DNA of 43,834 bases from Candidatus Egerieousia equi (GCA_018065035.1 JAGHUC010000139.1:1-43834); one strand, 5' to 3'. Positions 34,794 through 43,345 are shown, counted from the first letter of the stretch. Numbers and translations are program-made. The notes: generated by a model from the sequence alone, not told the origin.

Positions 34794-35681
34794 ATGAAAA
34801 GAGTCCATTGTTTTTCTTTTGCTGCAATCATAGCTCTCTTTTGCCTGAGTTTTACAGTTTCAGCAGCGGATTCCGCATACACTGCCAGGGATGCAGGAGC
34901 AGGAATGATAGTCATCAATTCAGAGAATCTTCACACTGCGGATACAATTCTGGTGTTCACACCGGGCAACAATTCCTCCACAGCAGAGGAAATGCGCGTG
35001 AAAGGGCCGAACATGCCAACAGTCATTCTCCTTCACGGCTGGAGCGGCTGCTGGAAGAACTGGAGCGACAAATACGATATCCAGCGCATTGCGGATTCAA
35101 CAGGTTTCAGGATCATCTGCCCTGACGGCTTCTATGCCAGCTGGTATGTCAACCATGCGGACCCGCAGAAAATGCAGTACAGGACTTTCTTTGACGAAGA
35201 GTTCTTCCCTCAGATGAAGGAGAGATTCAATCTCACGGAGGAGAACACATTCATTACAGGACTGAGCATGGGCGGGCACGGAGCCATAAGCCTGTTCCTC
35301 AATCATCCCGAAAGATACAGGGCAGCCGGCTCAATGAGCGGTGTGCTTGATTTGCGCGATACCAAAATCAAGGATCTGATGACAACCTGCGGCGATTCCA
35401 CCAGACTGGTCAAGGAATGCTGCGTGGAGCGTCTTGAAAGCATGAAGGATACGCTCAAGGCCTTGAACAGGACAATGATAGTTTCCTGTGGATACTCCGA
35501 CGGCCTTTTCTGCTCCACGGAGAAATTCTCTGCAAAATGCCGCCAGCTGGGAATAAATCACATAGCAATATTCTCGCCGGGAGTACATTCCTGGGCCTAT
35601 TGGGGCTATGCCCTTCAACTGCATCTCACAGCTTTCAGAAGAATCTTGAACAAGGAGAACCAGGGTTATTATGAAAAATAG
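34794..35681 (+). CDS. Secreted esterase of the alpha/beta-hydrolase (PF00756-type) family
   Basis: 295 residues. The signal peptide ends near VSAA (residue 24). The fold markers are LLHGWSG (oxyanion region, 79-85), the nucleophile Ser158 in GLSMGG, Asp236 (CGYSDGLF) and His265 (GVHSWAYW). The closest resemblance is to the putative-esterase group that includes feruloyl and acetylxylan esterases and S-formylglutathione hydrolase. The signal peptide argues for extracytoplasmic ester cleavage, for example on plant polysaccharide decorations. The gene leads an operon and overlaps the aldolase gene by 11 nt. The substrate cannot be told from sequence. Confidence 0.86.
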   Translation: MKRVHCFSFAAIIALFCLSFTVSAADSAYTARDAGAGMIVINSENLHTADTILVFTPGNNSSTAEEMRVKGPNMPTVILLHGWSGCWKNWSDKYDIQRIADSTGFRIICPDGFYASWYVNHADPQKMQYRTFFDEEFFPQMKERFNLTEENTFITGLSMGGHGAISLFLNHPERYRAAGSMSGVLDLRDTKIKDLMTTCGDSTRLVKECCVERLESMKDTLKALNRTMIVSCGYSDGLFCSTEKFSAKCRQLGINHIAIFSPGVHSWAYWGYALQLHLTAFRRILNKENQGYYEK

Positions 35682-36462
35682 AATTTTCCACAGCGATGGC
35701 AAATCTTTCATTCTTGCCATAGACCATCCTCTTACTATGCCATCACCGGACCTGTCCGATGTGGCATCCGTCATCATCAATGCCATTGATGGAGGAGTTG
35801 ATGCTTTCCTTGCAAGTTACGGGTGCATAAGGCATTTCTCCAGACAGAATCTGTTTACCGACAAAGGATTGATTCTCAGAGCCGATGGTGGTTCCGTGAT
35901 TATGGGAAGACCATCAGGCAGGCTTGAATTGCTTTACAATGCCGAGGATGCATGCAGGCTGGGGGCCGATGCCCTTATGTGCATGGGCTATCCCGGTAGC
36001 GTGGAGAATGCTTCAACGCTCGCGAATGTTGCAGCTCTGGCAAGGCAGGCTCATAAGAGTGGACTGATGTGCGGCGCTGAAATGCTACCATATGGTTTCG
36101 AGAAGCACGATGGTATTGATACCAGAAGCGTGGAGAACGTTGCGTTCGCCTGCAGGCTCGGCGCCGAACTGGGTGCAGACTTCATCAAGACCGAATTCGT
36201 GGGAGGATACAAGTTCAGTGAGGTGGTGCACAACTGTTATGTGCCTGTTCTTGTATTGGGCGGCAGCAAGACAAAGACAGAAGAAGAGATACTCGCTGAA
36301 GTCAAGGACGCAATGGAGGCGGGAGCCAGCGGAGTGATAATGGGGCGCAATGTGGTCCGCAGCAATTCAATGGTTTCACTCTGCAGGGCCATAGGCGCAA
36401 TCATCCATTATGATGTTTCGCTTGAGCAGGCCTATGATATTCTGAACAGGAAAAGACGTTAA
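35671..36462 (+). CDS. DhnA/LsrF-type class I aldolase
   Basis: 263 residues. The DeoC/FbaB-like TIM barrel starts with ILAIDHPLTMP and has the expected strand motifs. Lys173 in FIKTEFVG is the likely Schiff-base residue, and the phosphate loop is GGSKTKTEEE followed by GASGVIMGRNV. Relatives include archaeal-type fructose-bisphosphate aldolase, LsrF and 2-amino-3,7-dideoxyheptulosonate synthase, so the substrate is open. It begins inside the esterase gene and ends 5 nt before the dehydrogenase gene. Together with that enzyme it suggests a short sugar or sugar-acid pathway in the cytoplasm. Confidence 0.87.
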   Translation: MKNRIFHSDGKSFILAIDHPLTMPSPDLSDVASVIINAIDGGVDAFLASYGCIRHFSRQNLFTDKGLILRADGGSVIMGRPSGRLELLYNAEDACRLGADALMCMGYPGSVENASTLANVAALARQAHKSGLMCGAEMLPYGFEKHDGIDTRSVENVAFACRLGAELGADFIKTEFVGGYKFSEVVHNCYVPVLVLGGSKTKTEEEILAEVKDAMEAGASGVIMGRNVVRSNSMVSLCRAIGAIIHYDVSLEQAYDILNRKRR

Positions 36463-36467
36463 ATACT

Positions 36468-37508
36468 ATGGAAATTTTATCTGCAGCCGTAACTGAAGTT
36501 GGCAGGATTGAACTTCTTAAACTTGAAACCCCTGAACTTTGCGGGCGTGAAGTGCTTGTGAAAGTTCACGCGGTGGCCCTGTGCACCCTCGAGCAGAGAG
36601 TGTTCAAGGGTGAGGTCAGGATGCCTTATCCATGCTGTGCAGGACACGAAGTTTCCGGCGAAATAGCGGAACTTGGACCTGCAGTTGATACAAAAGTCTG
36701 GAAAATAGGCGACAGGGTTGCCGTAAGACTTCTCTACAGTTGCGGAGAATGCCACGAATGCAGAAGCGGCAGGACCAATATGTGTGTGAAAGCTCAGAGA
36801 AAGCCTGTGCGCAGCGGGCTGCTGCCAGGTCCTGGAGGCTGCTGCAATTACGTGATTGTGAATTCAGATGCGCTGTTCAGCATACCAGATGACCTGAGCT
36901 ATGAAAAGGCCGCTCTTACTGAGCCGTTGTCATGCGTGGTTCACAGCATTAACAGGGCAGGGGTGAATCTGGCGGATGATGTTGTGGTCATTGGCGGTGG
37001 AATAATGGGTCAGCTTCATGTGATGCTGGCCAGGATGCGCGGTGCAAGGGTGATTCTGAGCGAAATGAATCCTGAAAGGAGGGAACTTGCCTTGAAACAT
37101 GGTGCAGATGTTGTCGTGGACCCATCGCAGTGCAATATAGTTGAGAAGATAAGGGAGATATGCGGCGGCAGAGGTGCGGATGTTGTCTTCAATACAACAC
37201 CGGTTCCTCAGGTGTTTGCACAGGCTGTTCAGATGGTGTCCAGGCATGGTACAATGGTTCAGTACAGTTCGCTGCACCCTGATGTTCCTGTGGAGCTGCG
37301 GCCTCAGTATATCCATAATAACGAGATAAACATCATTGGAAGCATCAGCCCAATGGTTCAGGACTTCTATACGGCCAATATGCTTCTTTCCAAGCATCTT
37401 GTTGATGTGAGTGACCTGATAGAGGAAACGCTTCCGTTCAAGGAGGCGCAGAAGGCATACGAGCATTCGGTAATGCCCGGGAAGTTCAGGGTAATAATCA
37501 GTGACTAA
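36468..37508 (+). CDS. Zinc-dependent medium-chain dehydrogenase (sorbitol/threonine dehydrogenase-like)
   Basis: 346 residues. Catalytic zinc ligands fit Cys39 and His60-Glu61 (CAGHEVSGE). The structural zinc motif is Cys92, Cys95, Cys98 and Cys106. The nucleotide fold carries GGGIMG (176-181), and an acidic Glu at the end of the second strand (LSEMNPER) favours NAD over NADP. This is the polyol/threonine dehydrogenase branch of the MDR family. Tight spacing with the aldolase (5 nt) and permease (overlap or 13-nt gap) shows they form one unit. The substrate is unknown. Confidence 0.9.
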   Translation: MEILSAAVTEVGRIELLKLETPELCGREVLVKVHAVALCTLEQRVFKGEVRMPYPCCAGHEVSGEIAELGPAVDTKVWKIGDRVAVRLLYSCGECHECRSGRTNMCVKAQRKPVRSGLLPGPGGCCNYVIVNSDALFSIPDDLSYEKAALTEPLSCVVHSINRAGVNLADDVVVIGGGIMGQLHVMLARMRGARVILSEMNPERRELALKHGADVVVDPSQCNIVEKIREICGGRGADVVFNTTPVPQVFAQAVQMVSRHGTMVQYSSLHPDVPVELRPQYIHNNEINIIGSISPMVQDFYTANMLLSKHLVDVSDLIEETLPFKEAQKAYEHSVMPGKFRVIISD

Positions 37509-37521
37509 CCGGATTTTGAAG

Positions 37522-39237
37522 ATGAATGGGGGAGAAGGAAAGTTAGGGTTTGTATCTTGTGTGGCTCTGGTGGTAGGAGCATGCGTTGGCAGTGCCATTT
37601 TCTCGCTGTCGGGACTTACAATATTCTTTGCAGGCGCTTCGGCAATTCTGAGCTGGATAATTGCCGCTGTGGTGTTTTCTCTATACGGAATGCTGGTTGC
37701 GGAGCTGGCTGTGAGATATCCTGATTCAGGCGGTATATTCATATTCCCCAAGAGAGCGTTTGCGGGGCGTTCAGGCGCATTCGCCGGCTTTATAAGCGGA
37801 TGGGGCTATATCATGTCCAATATTGTTGCCATAGGCTTTTCTGCAATGTATATTGGCAGATATTTCATTGCAGGAATCTCAAGAATGTTGTCAATCCCTA
37901 TTGAGGACGTTATCTGCAATGGAGGGCATTTCAGTTCATCAGTATCGGCCCTGGCCGTTGCCATCGGTTTAATTCTGCTTGTAAGAGGTGGAAAAAGATC
38001 GCAGACGGTGCAGAATGTTCTGGTGATTCTCCTTCTGGCTACAATTGCAGTTTTCTGTACGGCAGCCTTTACCGGAGGCCATTTCCATTCCGGGTCTTTC
38101 AATGATTTCTTCGGTGCCGGAATCCTGGGAGGAACAGGTTTCCTGAGCGCAGTGCCAATTGCTCTGGTAGCATACGGAGGAGCGATTGTTGTGCCTTTCC
38201 TTGCTTCGGAAATAAGTAAACCGCATAGGAACATTCCACGTTCACTTCTATACGGACTGCTGGTTGTTGCAGTGATTTATGTTGCGCTCGTGGTGTCCAT
38301 TCTTGGTACTCTTCCGCTTGATGCAGTGAGAGGAAGCGAGACTTCCAGACTTATACCATTGTTCGCTTCAATCATCGAAGGGCATTTGTCCAACTGCAGC
38401 TGGCTGGTTCCCATTGTGGCCTTGAGCGGTATCATAGCGTTGTTCACAACAGTGATAATGCTGCTCAGAGTCAATGCCAGAGCTGTTCAGGCAATGGCGG
38501 CTGAAGGATGCCTGCCATCTGTCTTCTATAAAGAAAACAAGGCAGGAGTTCCATATCTGTCAATGCTGTTGATGTCTGCTGTGACTGTCATAATGTGCTT
38601 TTTCCCTGAGATAACATCCAGACTGATTCTTATGGGAGCAGTATTGAATGTGGTCTCAATGACAATCACGAGCGTTTCACTCCTGGTTTCAAGGAAAAGG
38701 TATTCATCGTACAACGGCTATAAAGCGCCTCTTGGAGCAGCGCTTCCAATAATTGTAATTGCAATATTCTGGCTGTGTTATATGCCCGACATTATTGGGG
38801 GGAGCGGAGAAATCTGGCTGTTTTCCGCCATCGTGTATGCCAGCGGGCTGATTTGCCGCTTCCTGATGAGAGGCAAGGACAGGAGAATGATAGGAGGAGT
38901 TGTGGTTCACGGAAAGGGGCACGGACATTTGCATGGTATGCCAACTGCAAATCTAGAATTACATCCCGGTGAGGAATTCCCGGAGCAGGGCGTATGGGCG
39001 GTGAACGTTTATGTGTGCGGAGCAAAATACAAAGGAATGACTAATGTTGGTCTGCGTCCATCGGACGATGATTCCATAACACCTACTATAGAGACATACA
39101 TCATTGGTTTCAACCAGGATATCTATGGGGCCGCAATGAGTCTCGAATTTGTGAAATATATCAGGGAAACCAGGACATTCGCCAGTTTGGATGAACTGAA
39201 ACTCCAGATAGACAAGGACATGACGTATGTCATTTGA
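37522..39237 (+). CDS. APC-family permease fused to a riboflavin kinase domain
   Basis: 571 residues from the ATG at 37522; a GTG at 37501 overlapping the dehydrogenase is the alternative. Residues 1-450 form a 12-helix APC (amino acid-polyamine-organocation) transporter with the first-helix motif GACVGSAIFSLSG and the conserved SEISKPHRNIPRSL loop. Residues 455-571 match the C-terminal flavokinase domain of RibF: VVHGKGHGHLHGMPTANL (nucleotide-binding PTAN), GVWAVNVYV, TNVGLRP, ETYIIGFNQDIYG (catalytic Glu) and IRETRTFASLDELK. The frame is continuous with no stop. The N-terminal FMN-adenylyltransferase half of RibF is absent. The domain should face the cytoplasm and could trap an imported flavin as FMN. 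Confidence 0.9.
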   Translation: MNGGEGKLGFVSCVALVVGACVGSAIFSLSGLTIFFAGASAILSWIIAAVVFSLYGMLVAELAVRYPDSGGIFIFPKRAFAGRSGAFAGFISGWGYIMSNIVAIGFSAMYIGRYFIAGISRMLSIPIEDVICNGGHFSSSVSALAVAIGLILLVRGGKRSQTVQNVLVILLLATIAVFCTAAFTGGHFHSGSFNDFFGAGILGGTGFLSAVPIALVAYGGAIVVPFLASEISKPHRNIPRSLLYGLLVVAVIYVALVVSILGTLPLDAVRGSETSRLIPLFASIIEGHLSNCSWLVPIVALSGIIALFTTVIMLLRVNARAVQAMAAEGCLPSVFYKENKAGVPYLSMLLMSAVTVIMCFFPEITSRLILMGAVLNVVSMTITSVSLLVSRKRYSSYNGYKAPLGAALPIIVIAIFWLCYMPDIIGGSGEIWLFSAIVYASGLICRFLMRGKDRRMIGGVVVHGKGHGHLHGMPTANLELHPGEEFPEQGVWAVNVYVCGAKYKGMTNVGLRPSDDDSITPTIETYIIGFNQDIYGAAMSLEFVKYIRETRTFASLDELKLQIDKDMTYVI

Positions 39238-39263
39238 CCATCGATTTATTTTTGCTAATTTTG
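39233..39263 (+). promoter_or_regulatory. Promoter of the HPrK-like/PqqD pair
   Basis: TTTG at 39233-39236, a 19-nt spacer and TAATTTTG at 39256-39263 fit the consensus. An overlapping TATTTTTG at 39247-39254 is a second possible -7 box. The start codon follows at 39285. Confidence 0.7.
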
Positions 39264-39284
39264 AAGTTTGATTGCAGAAAGCGT

Positions 39285-40223
39285 ATGAAGAAAATATATA
39301 AGGTTGCAGATCATATATTCACATTGGCATTGCCGGACGGCAACGGCCCTGCCATTGAAAAAATGCTGAAGAATTATGAGCCTTTTGATATAAGTGAAAG
39401 AATTCCAGGGGAATGTCCTGAGTCGCTGTTTACAGTGTCTCTTGAAGATTGCTCCAATCCATACAACGTGGACCATGCAGATGAAGCAATGTCAAGAGGA
39501 TTGCTGAAAGCAATCTATGCCGGACAGGCAGAACCCGACGAGCCCAAACTTGATATATACGACAATGAAAGCGGTGAATGGCAGGTTGAAATGGCGCCAT
39601 GGGAGAAGATTCCAAGTTGTGCCAGCCTGATTATAAGGAAAGACTGTTCATACGCACAGTTGTTCATGAAAAACAGAAAATACTGCAAATTCGCCATAGA
39701 CAATTCATTGATGGTGATGTATGCGTTCAGAACTGCCGGAATGAGCACATTGGAGATGCATTCCTCAGTTGTTGTCAATGGAGGCAGGGCGGTGATGTTC
39801 CTTGGTCACAGCGGAGCGGGAAAAAGCACTCATAGCAGGATGTGGCTGGAGAACATTGAGGGAACTGAACTGATGAATGATGACAATCCTATTGTAAGAC
39901 TATCCGAAAGTGGAGAGGCAATAGCATACGGGTCGCCATGGAGCGGGAAAACACCGTGCTACAAGAATATGAGCGCCCCTGTGAGCGCATTCGTGAACAT
40001 TCTGCAGTATCCTTCGAACAATATTGCAAGGTGCAGCATACTTGAGACATACGCCTCCATTTATTCTTCAACCTCCGGTTTCAAGCTTATGGAGGATCAG
40101 GCAAACGGACTGTACTCAACCATCAACGGTGTAATGTCCTCCGTGCCATGCTACAATCTCCAGTGCCTGCCGGACGGTGATGCGGCCAGATTGTGCAAGC
40201 AGACAGTATTCAATGAAAAATAA
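39285..40223 (+). CDS. HPr-kinase-like P-loop protein
   Basis: 312 residues from the ATG at 39285; upstream in-frame codons to 39234 overlap the promoter. The N-terminal half (1-150) is not recognisable. The C-terminal half is the HPrK/phosphoenolpyruvate-carboxykinase-like fold: a His-containing strand (LEMHSSVVVNGG), Walker A GHSGAGKST (174-182), a short acidic NDDNPIV and SPWSGKTPCY. In Bacteroidota and other groups such proteins are paired with PqqD-like proteins in peptide-modification loci; relatives phosphorylate lasso peptides. No HPr protein, precursor or other RiPP enzyme is visible. It acts in the cytoplasm, probably as an ATP-dependent kinase. Confidence 0.82.
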   Translation: MKKIYKVADHIFTLALPDGNGPAIEKMLKNYEPFDISERIPGECPESLFTVSLEDCSNPYNVDHADEAMSRGLLKAIYAGQAEPDEPKLDIYDNESGEWQVEMAPWEKIPSCASLIIRKDCSYAQLFMKNRKYCKFAIDNSLMVMYAFRTAGMSTLEMHSSVVVNGGRAVMFLGHSGAGKSTHSRMWLENIEGTELMNDDNPIVRLSESGEAIAYGSPWSGKTPCYKNMSAPVSAFVNILQYPSNNIARCSILETYASIYSSTSGFKLMEDQANGLYSTINGVMSSVPCYNLQCLPDGDAARLCKQTVFNEK

Positions 40224-40235
40224 TACACTTCAGAT

Positions 40236-40502
40236 ATGAAACTTAAAGATGGCTTCAAAATGCGCAATGTGTGCGGTGAGTGCATAATAGTTGCAGAGGG
40301 CAAGGGACTTGTCAATTTCAACAAGATGATATCACTCAACAAATCCGCCGCATATTTGTGGGAGAATGTTTATGGCAAGGAATTCACCACCGAGGATCTG
40401 GCACAACTGCTGGTTGACCAGTATGGAATAGATATGGAACTTGCCATGAAGGACTCCGCGAATCTTGTAAAGAGCTGGTCTGAGGCAGAGTTGTTTGACT
40501 GA
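40236..40502 (+). CDS. PqqD-family protein (RiPP recognition element-like)
   Basis: 88 residues: three short beta strands (FKMRNVCGECIIVAEG, then LVNFNKMISLNKSAAYLWENV) followed by helices (LAQLLVDQYGID). This is the winged-helix PqqD fold that binds leader peptides in RiPP pathways. It lies 12 nt after the HPrK-like gene and shares its transcript. The pair would suit recruitment of a peptide to the kinase. It converges with the apolipoprotein acyltransferase gene with only 2 bp between the stops and no terminator. Confidence 0.87.
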   Translation: MKLKDGFKMRNVCGECIIVAEGKGLVNFNKMISLNKSAAYLWENVYGKEFTTEDLAQLLVDQYGIDMELAMKDSANLVKSWSEAELFD

Positions 40503-40504
40503 TC

Positions 40505-42259
40505 TCAGGCGGCTTTCTTATACATTACAAGCCTTACAGCCAGCAACAGCAGCATGAGGATTGACAGGAACTTGCAGATCCTGCCAATTATATCTCCGTA
40601 TTGTACGAACACGGTGATTCTGTTTGAAAGAGGCAATTGCATTGCAAGGCAGTCTTCTGTCCACCATTCACTCTCCTCAACTATGTTTCCGCGCTGATTG
40701 ATGAATGCGCTGATTCCGGTGTTTGCGCTTCTTGCTATGGCTCTTCTCGTTTCAATGGCCCTCAGACACGCGTAACTCAGATGCTGTCTGTAACCCGGCG
40801 TATTGCCCCACCAGCCGTCGTTTGTGATAATGGTCATTGCCTGTGCACCATTCTGAATGTATTCCCTGTAATAGTCTCCGAACACAGATTCATAGCATAT
40901 TGCACAACCTACTTTCTTCCCTTTTCCGTTCATGAACACTGTCCTTGTATCCTGAGTTCCGTATCCGCCCATGGATGCGGCCAGCGCAGAGCCTTTGCTT
41001 GCAAGCCATTTCATGAAACGGGGGTAAGGTGTGCTTTCAACAACTGTCACAAGCTTTGACTTGTGGTAGAACGAGAAATTGGCATCGGCTCCGAAGTGTA
41101 TTGCAGTGTTGAAACTGTCAAACCACTTGCCTTCCGATGGAAGATATGATGCTGAAAGATTCCCGGGATCCGTTTCATATTTCAGATGTGTGCAGGCGCC
41201 TGCAATCATGTTCATTCCGCTGTGCTGAACGGTGTAATTGTATAGCTGCAGGAAATTCTCATTGGCCACTGGCATGTTCTCCCAGATAATATCATTCCAT
41301 CCGCGTGGATATATGAAGGTTTCAGGCGCAACCACCCAGTACTCACTGTCCTGATTGATGCGCTCAATTGCTCTGGAAGCCAGCCCCAGCAGCCTTGCAT
41401 TCTGCTTTGCCTGCTCCATATCGGCGAATTTTTCTGTATAAGGGTCAATGTTCGGCTGCAACACAACAAAATTCTCCTTTCCCGCCGAAGCATCCTCCTT
41501 GAAGGATGCATACTGCAGCAGTGAGACAGCCACAGGAAGCAGAACTATCGCCAGTGCCGCATACCCAGTTTTCATAAGTTCTTTTACAGCGATGGCAAGG
41601 TCTCCTTTTCCCTTCTTCTCTTTATAGAGCATGATCAGCCTGAAGATGAATATGTTGCTCAGAAGTATCCACAGACTTCCTCCTTCAACTCCGGTGAATT
41701 CGTACCACTGGGCCATCCATACGCTTGAAGCCAACGAATTGCCAAGGGTGAGCCATGGCCAGGAAACGTTCCAGGTGAAATATATATGTTCCCATCCTAT
41801 CCACAGTATGGTAAGGAAAAGGTAAGGGAAATACTGGAATGAGGATGCACCTTCATTTTTTGATGAAAGCCACTTGGCGAGCCTGAAAAGCTGGAAGATT
41901 GCCAGCATCTGCAAGGAATTCAGAATAATGGCTGCAACTGCACCGGCAGGGGTGGCGTTCCATATCCAGAAAGTGCTCACTGCATTCCATATGAGAAATG
42001 CTGCGAATGGAATCTGCCAGTATCTGGCTTTCTTAGGCTTTCTGGCAGTTTGATTCCTTGCATTTCCACCAGTTGATTTTCTCTTGCTTGAATCACTTGG
42101 CAGAGAATCGGCGATATGATGTTTCCCGGAGAATGAATTTTCAGCAAATAATAATGGAACAAGGGCAAAGAGAGATACCCATCCTGTTTCAGGAATAATG
42201 AACGGTATTGATAATAAAATGCCGCTTGCTGCGGCCAGAATCCAATGCTTGTTGCCCAT
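40505..42259 (-). CDS. lnt: Apolipoprotein N-acyltransferase
   Basis: 584 residues from the ATG at 42259 (MGNKHWILAAASG). Membrane helices at the N-terminus, a carbon-nitrogen hydrolase domain (about 263-540) and a final membrane helix match Lnt. The catalytic triad is Glu313 (APETFIYP), Lys400 (FYHKSKLV) and Cys455 (AICYES). It transfers a third acyl chain to lipoprotein N-termini in the inner membrane, which fits the many lipoproteins encoded here. A polar, Lys-rich insert (about 42-80) between the early helices is unusual. The leader from the promoter at 42335-42342 would be about 69 nt. Confidence 0.95.
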   Translation of the reverse strand: MGNKHWILAAASGILLSIPFIIPETGWVSLFALVPLLFAENSFSGKHHIADSLPSDSSKRKSTGGNARNQTARKPKKARYWQIPFAAFLIWNAVSTFWIWNATPAGAVAAIILNSLQMLAIFQLFRLAKWLSSKNEGASSFQYFPYLFLTILWIGWEHIYFTWNVSWPWLTLGNSLASSVWMAQWYEFTGVEGGSLWILLSNIFIFRLIMLYKEKKGKGDLAIAVKELMKTGYAALAIVLLPVAVSLLQYASFKEDASAGKENFVVLQPNIDPYTEKFADMEQAKQNARLLGLASRAIERINQDSEYWVVAPETFIYPRGWNDIIWENMPVANENFLQLYNYTVQHSGMNMIAGACTHLKYETDPGNLSASYLPSEGKWFDSFNTAIHFGADANFSFYHKSKLVTVVESTPYPRFMKWLASKGSALAASMGGYGTQDTRTVFMNGKGKKVGCAICYESVFGDYYREYIQNGAQAMTIITNDGWWGNTPGYRQHLSYACLRAIETRRAIARSANTGISAFINQRGNIVEESEWWTEDCLAMQLPLSNRITVFVQYGDIIGRICKFLSILMLLLLAVRLVMYKKAA

Positions 42260-42272
42260 ATGAATCCGGAAT

Positions 42273-42303
42273 TTGTATTGTGGCCCTTTTTTAATTACTT
42301 TTG
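42273..42303 (+). promoter_or_regulatory. Promoter of the LysE-family gene
   Basis: TACTTTTG at 42296-42303 matches TAnnTTTG; a TTG at 42273-42275 is 20 nt upstream. The leader to 42352 is about 42 nt. It overlaps the lnt leader on the opposite strand. Confidence 0.6.
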
Positions 42304-42334
42304 CATTCTGCGATTTTGCGCTGCAGAACAAATG

Positions 42335-42342
42335 CAAAGATA
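42335..42342 (-). promoter_or_regulatory. -7 box of lnt
   Basis: On the minus strand this reads TATCTTTG, an exact TAnnTTTG, about 76 nt before the lnt ATG. No clear -33 box. Confidence 0.5.
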
Positions 42343-42351
42343 TAAAAGTTT

Positions 42352-42999
42352 ATGGTATTAACTCTTTTAAAAGGAATCATAGCCGGTTTGGGAGCATCAA
42401 TTCCCCTTGGACCTCTTGGCGTACTGTGCATTCAGAAAACCTTGAGCAAAGGACGTAACTCAGGCTTCTTCACGGGCCTTGGCTCTTCAATATCCGACAG
42501 CTTCTATGCAATGCTGTCATTGTTCTGCCTTGCAATCGTTCAGGAATTCACGTCCACACACGGAGCCATAGTGGATGTCATAGGAGGTCTTATCATTGCT
42601 TTCGTGGGCTACAGGGTCTTCAAGAACAATCCAGTAAAGCAGATCACCCAGAAGAACGGTGCAAAGAGACATCTTGAAGATCTGCTGGAAGGATTCGCAA
42701 TGACCATCACAAACCCTGGTTCGGTGTTCCTCATCCTCATGATTTTCTCAATGGTGGGAGTGGATACAATGGATTCCGCCGGCAGTATCTCGGTGCTTAC
42801 AACACTCGTTGGCTTCACCATAGGTTCCGTTGCCTGGTGGTACATACTCTCAACCACAATCAACGTGTTCAGGAAGAAGTTCCGCATCAAGCAGCTCATC
42901 ACAATGAACAAGGTTTCAGGTGTCATTATCATCTTTCTTGGCCTTGCCATGGTTCTGCGCGGCGTCCTCAAATTCCTCGGCAAGTACCCTATCAGCTAG
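42352..42999 (+). CDS. LysE-family amino acid exporter (translocator)
   Basis: 215 residues with six membrane helices. The first helix contains the family motif GASIPLGPLGVLCIQ (PxGP), and the loop after helix 3 holds the polar stretch before FAMTITNPGSVFLIL, the typical second repeat. Members export basic or other amino acids and related compounds. It is the last gene before the non-coding stretch and CRISPR array and appears to be a single-gene unit. Substrate unknown. Confidence 0.85.
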   Translation: MVLTLLKGIIAGLGASIPLGPLGVLCIQKTLSKGRNSGFFTGLGSSISDSFYAMLSLFCLAIVQEFTSTHGAIVDVIGGLIIAFVGYRVFKNNPVKQITQKNGAKRHLEDLLEGFAMTITNPGSVFLILMIFSMVGVDTMDSAGSISVLTTLVGFTIGSVAWWYILSTTINVFRKKFRIKQLITMNKVSGVIIIFLGLAMVLRGVLKFLGKYPIS

Positions 43000-43134
43000 C
43001 AGAGTGCTACGCTGTTCCAGTTCCAGATGTTATTCGGCCACAATTTGCCTTGAAACGTGGCCATTAGCCACTTTTTGCATACTTTTGGCCACATTTTCGC
43101 CAATTTTGTGGCCATCATCCCTTTGGGTGTCCTC

Positions 43135-43265
43135 ATTTGAGCGCGTTTTCCCCAAAAACGTGTCAATCTCACGTTTCAAACTCCATTTCTGACGCATTTT
43201 CGTCCAGAATGCGCTCGTTTGCGCCGTTTGGTTGCCGTTTGAGCGCGTTTTTTCTCAAAACGCGC
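43135..43265. repeat. Two related hairpin units (GAGCGCGTTTT ... AAAACG)
   Basis: At 43135-43162 and 43237-43265 the same unit recurs: TTTGAGCGCGTTTT, a C/T-rich loop, then CAAAACG or CAAAAACG. The second copy forms a perfect 9-bp stem (43243-43251 with 43257-43265). Confidence 0.65.
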
Positions 43266-43313
43266 CCGTTTTGCCTTTGGCCTGCCGTTTGGTTGCGGCA
43301 GTCACTTCATTTG

Positions 43314-43345
43314 AAAAACTTTGCCTTTCCTGGGCAAAGCTTTTT
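43314..43345. terminator. Hairpin with flanking A and T runs
   Basis: CTTTGCC at 43319-43325 pairs with GGCAAAG at 43333-43339, preceded by AAAAA and followed by TTTTT. It may end transcription of the LysE gene or, from the other side, of the CRISPR array. Confidence 0.6.

Noticed and set aside
36930..37751. Minus-strand open frame of 273 codons
   Set aside because: It is antisense to the dehydrogenase and permease genes, His/Asn-rich, without signal peptide or motif.
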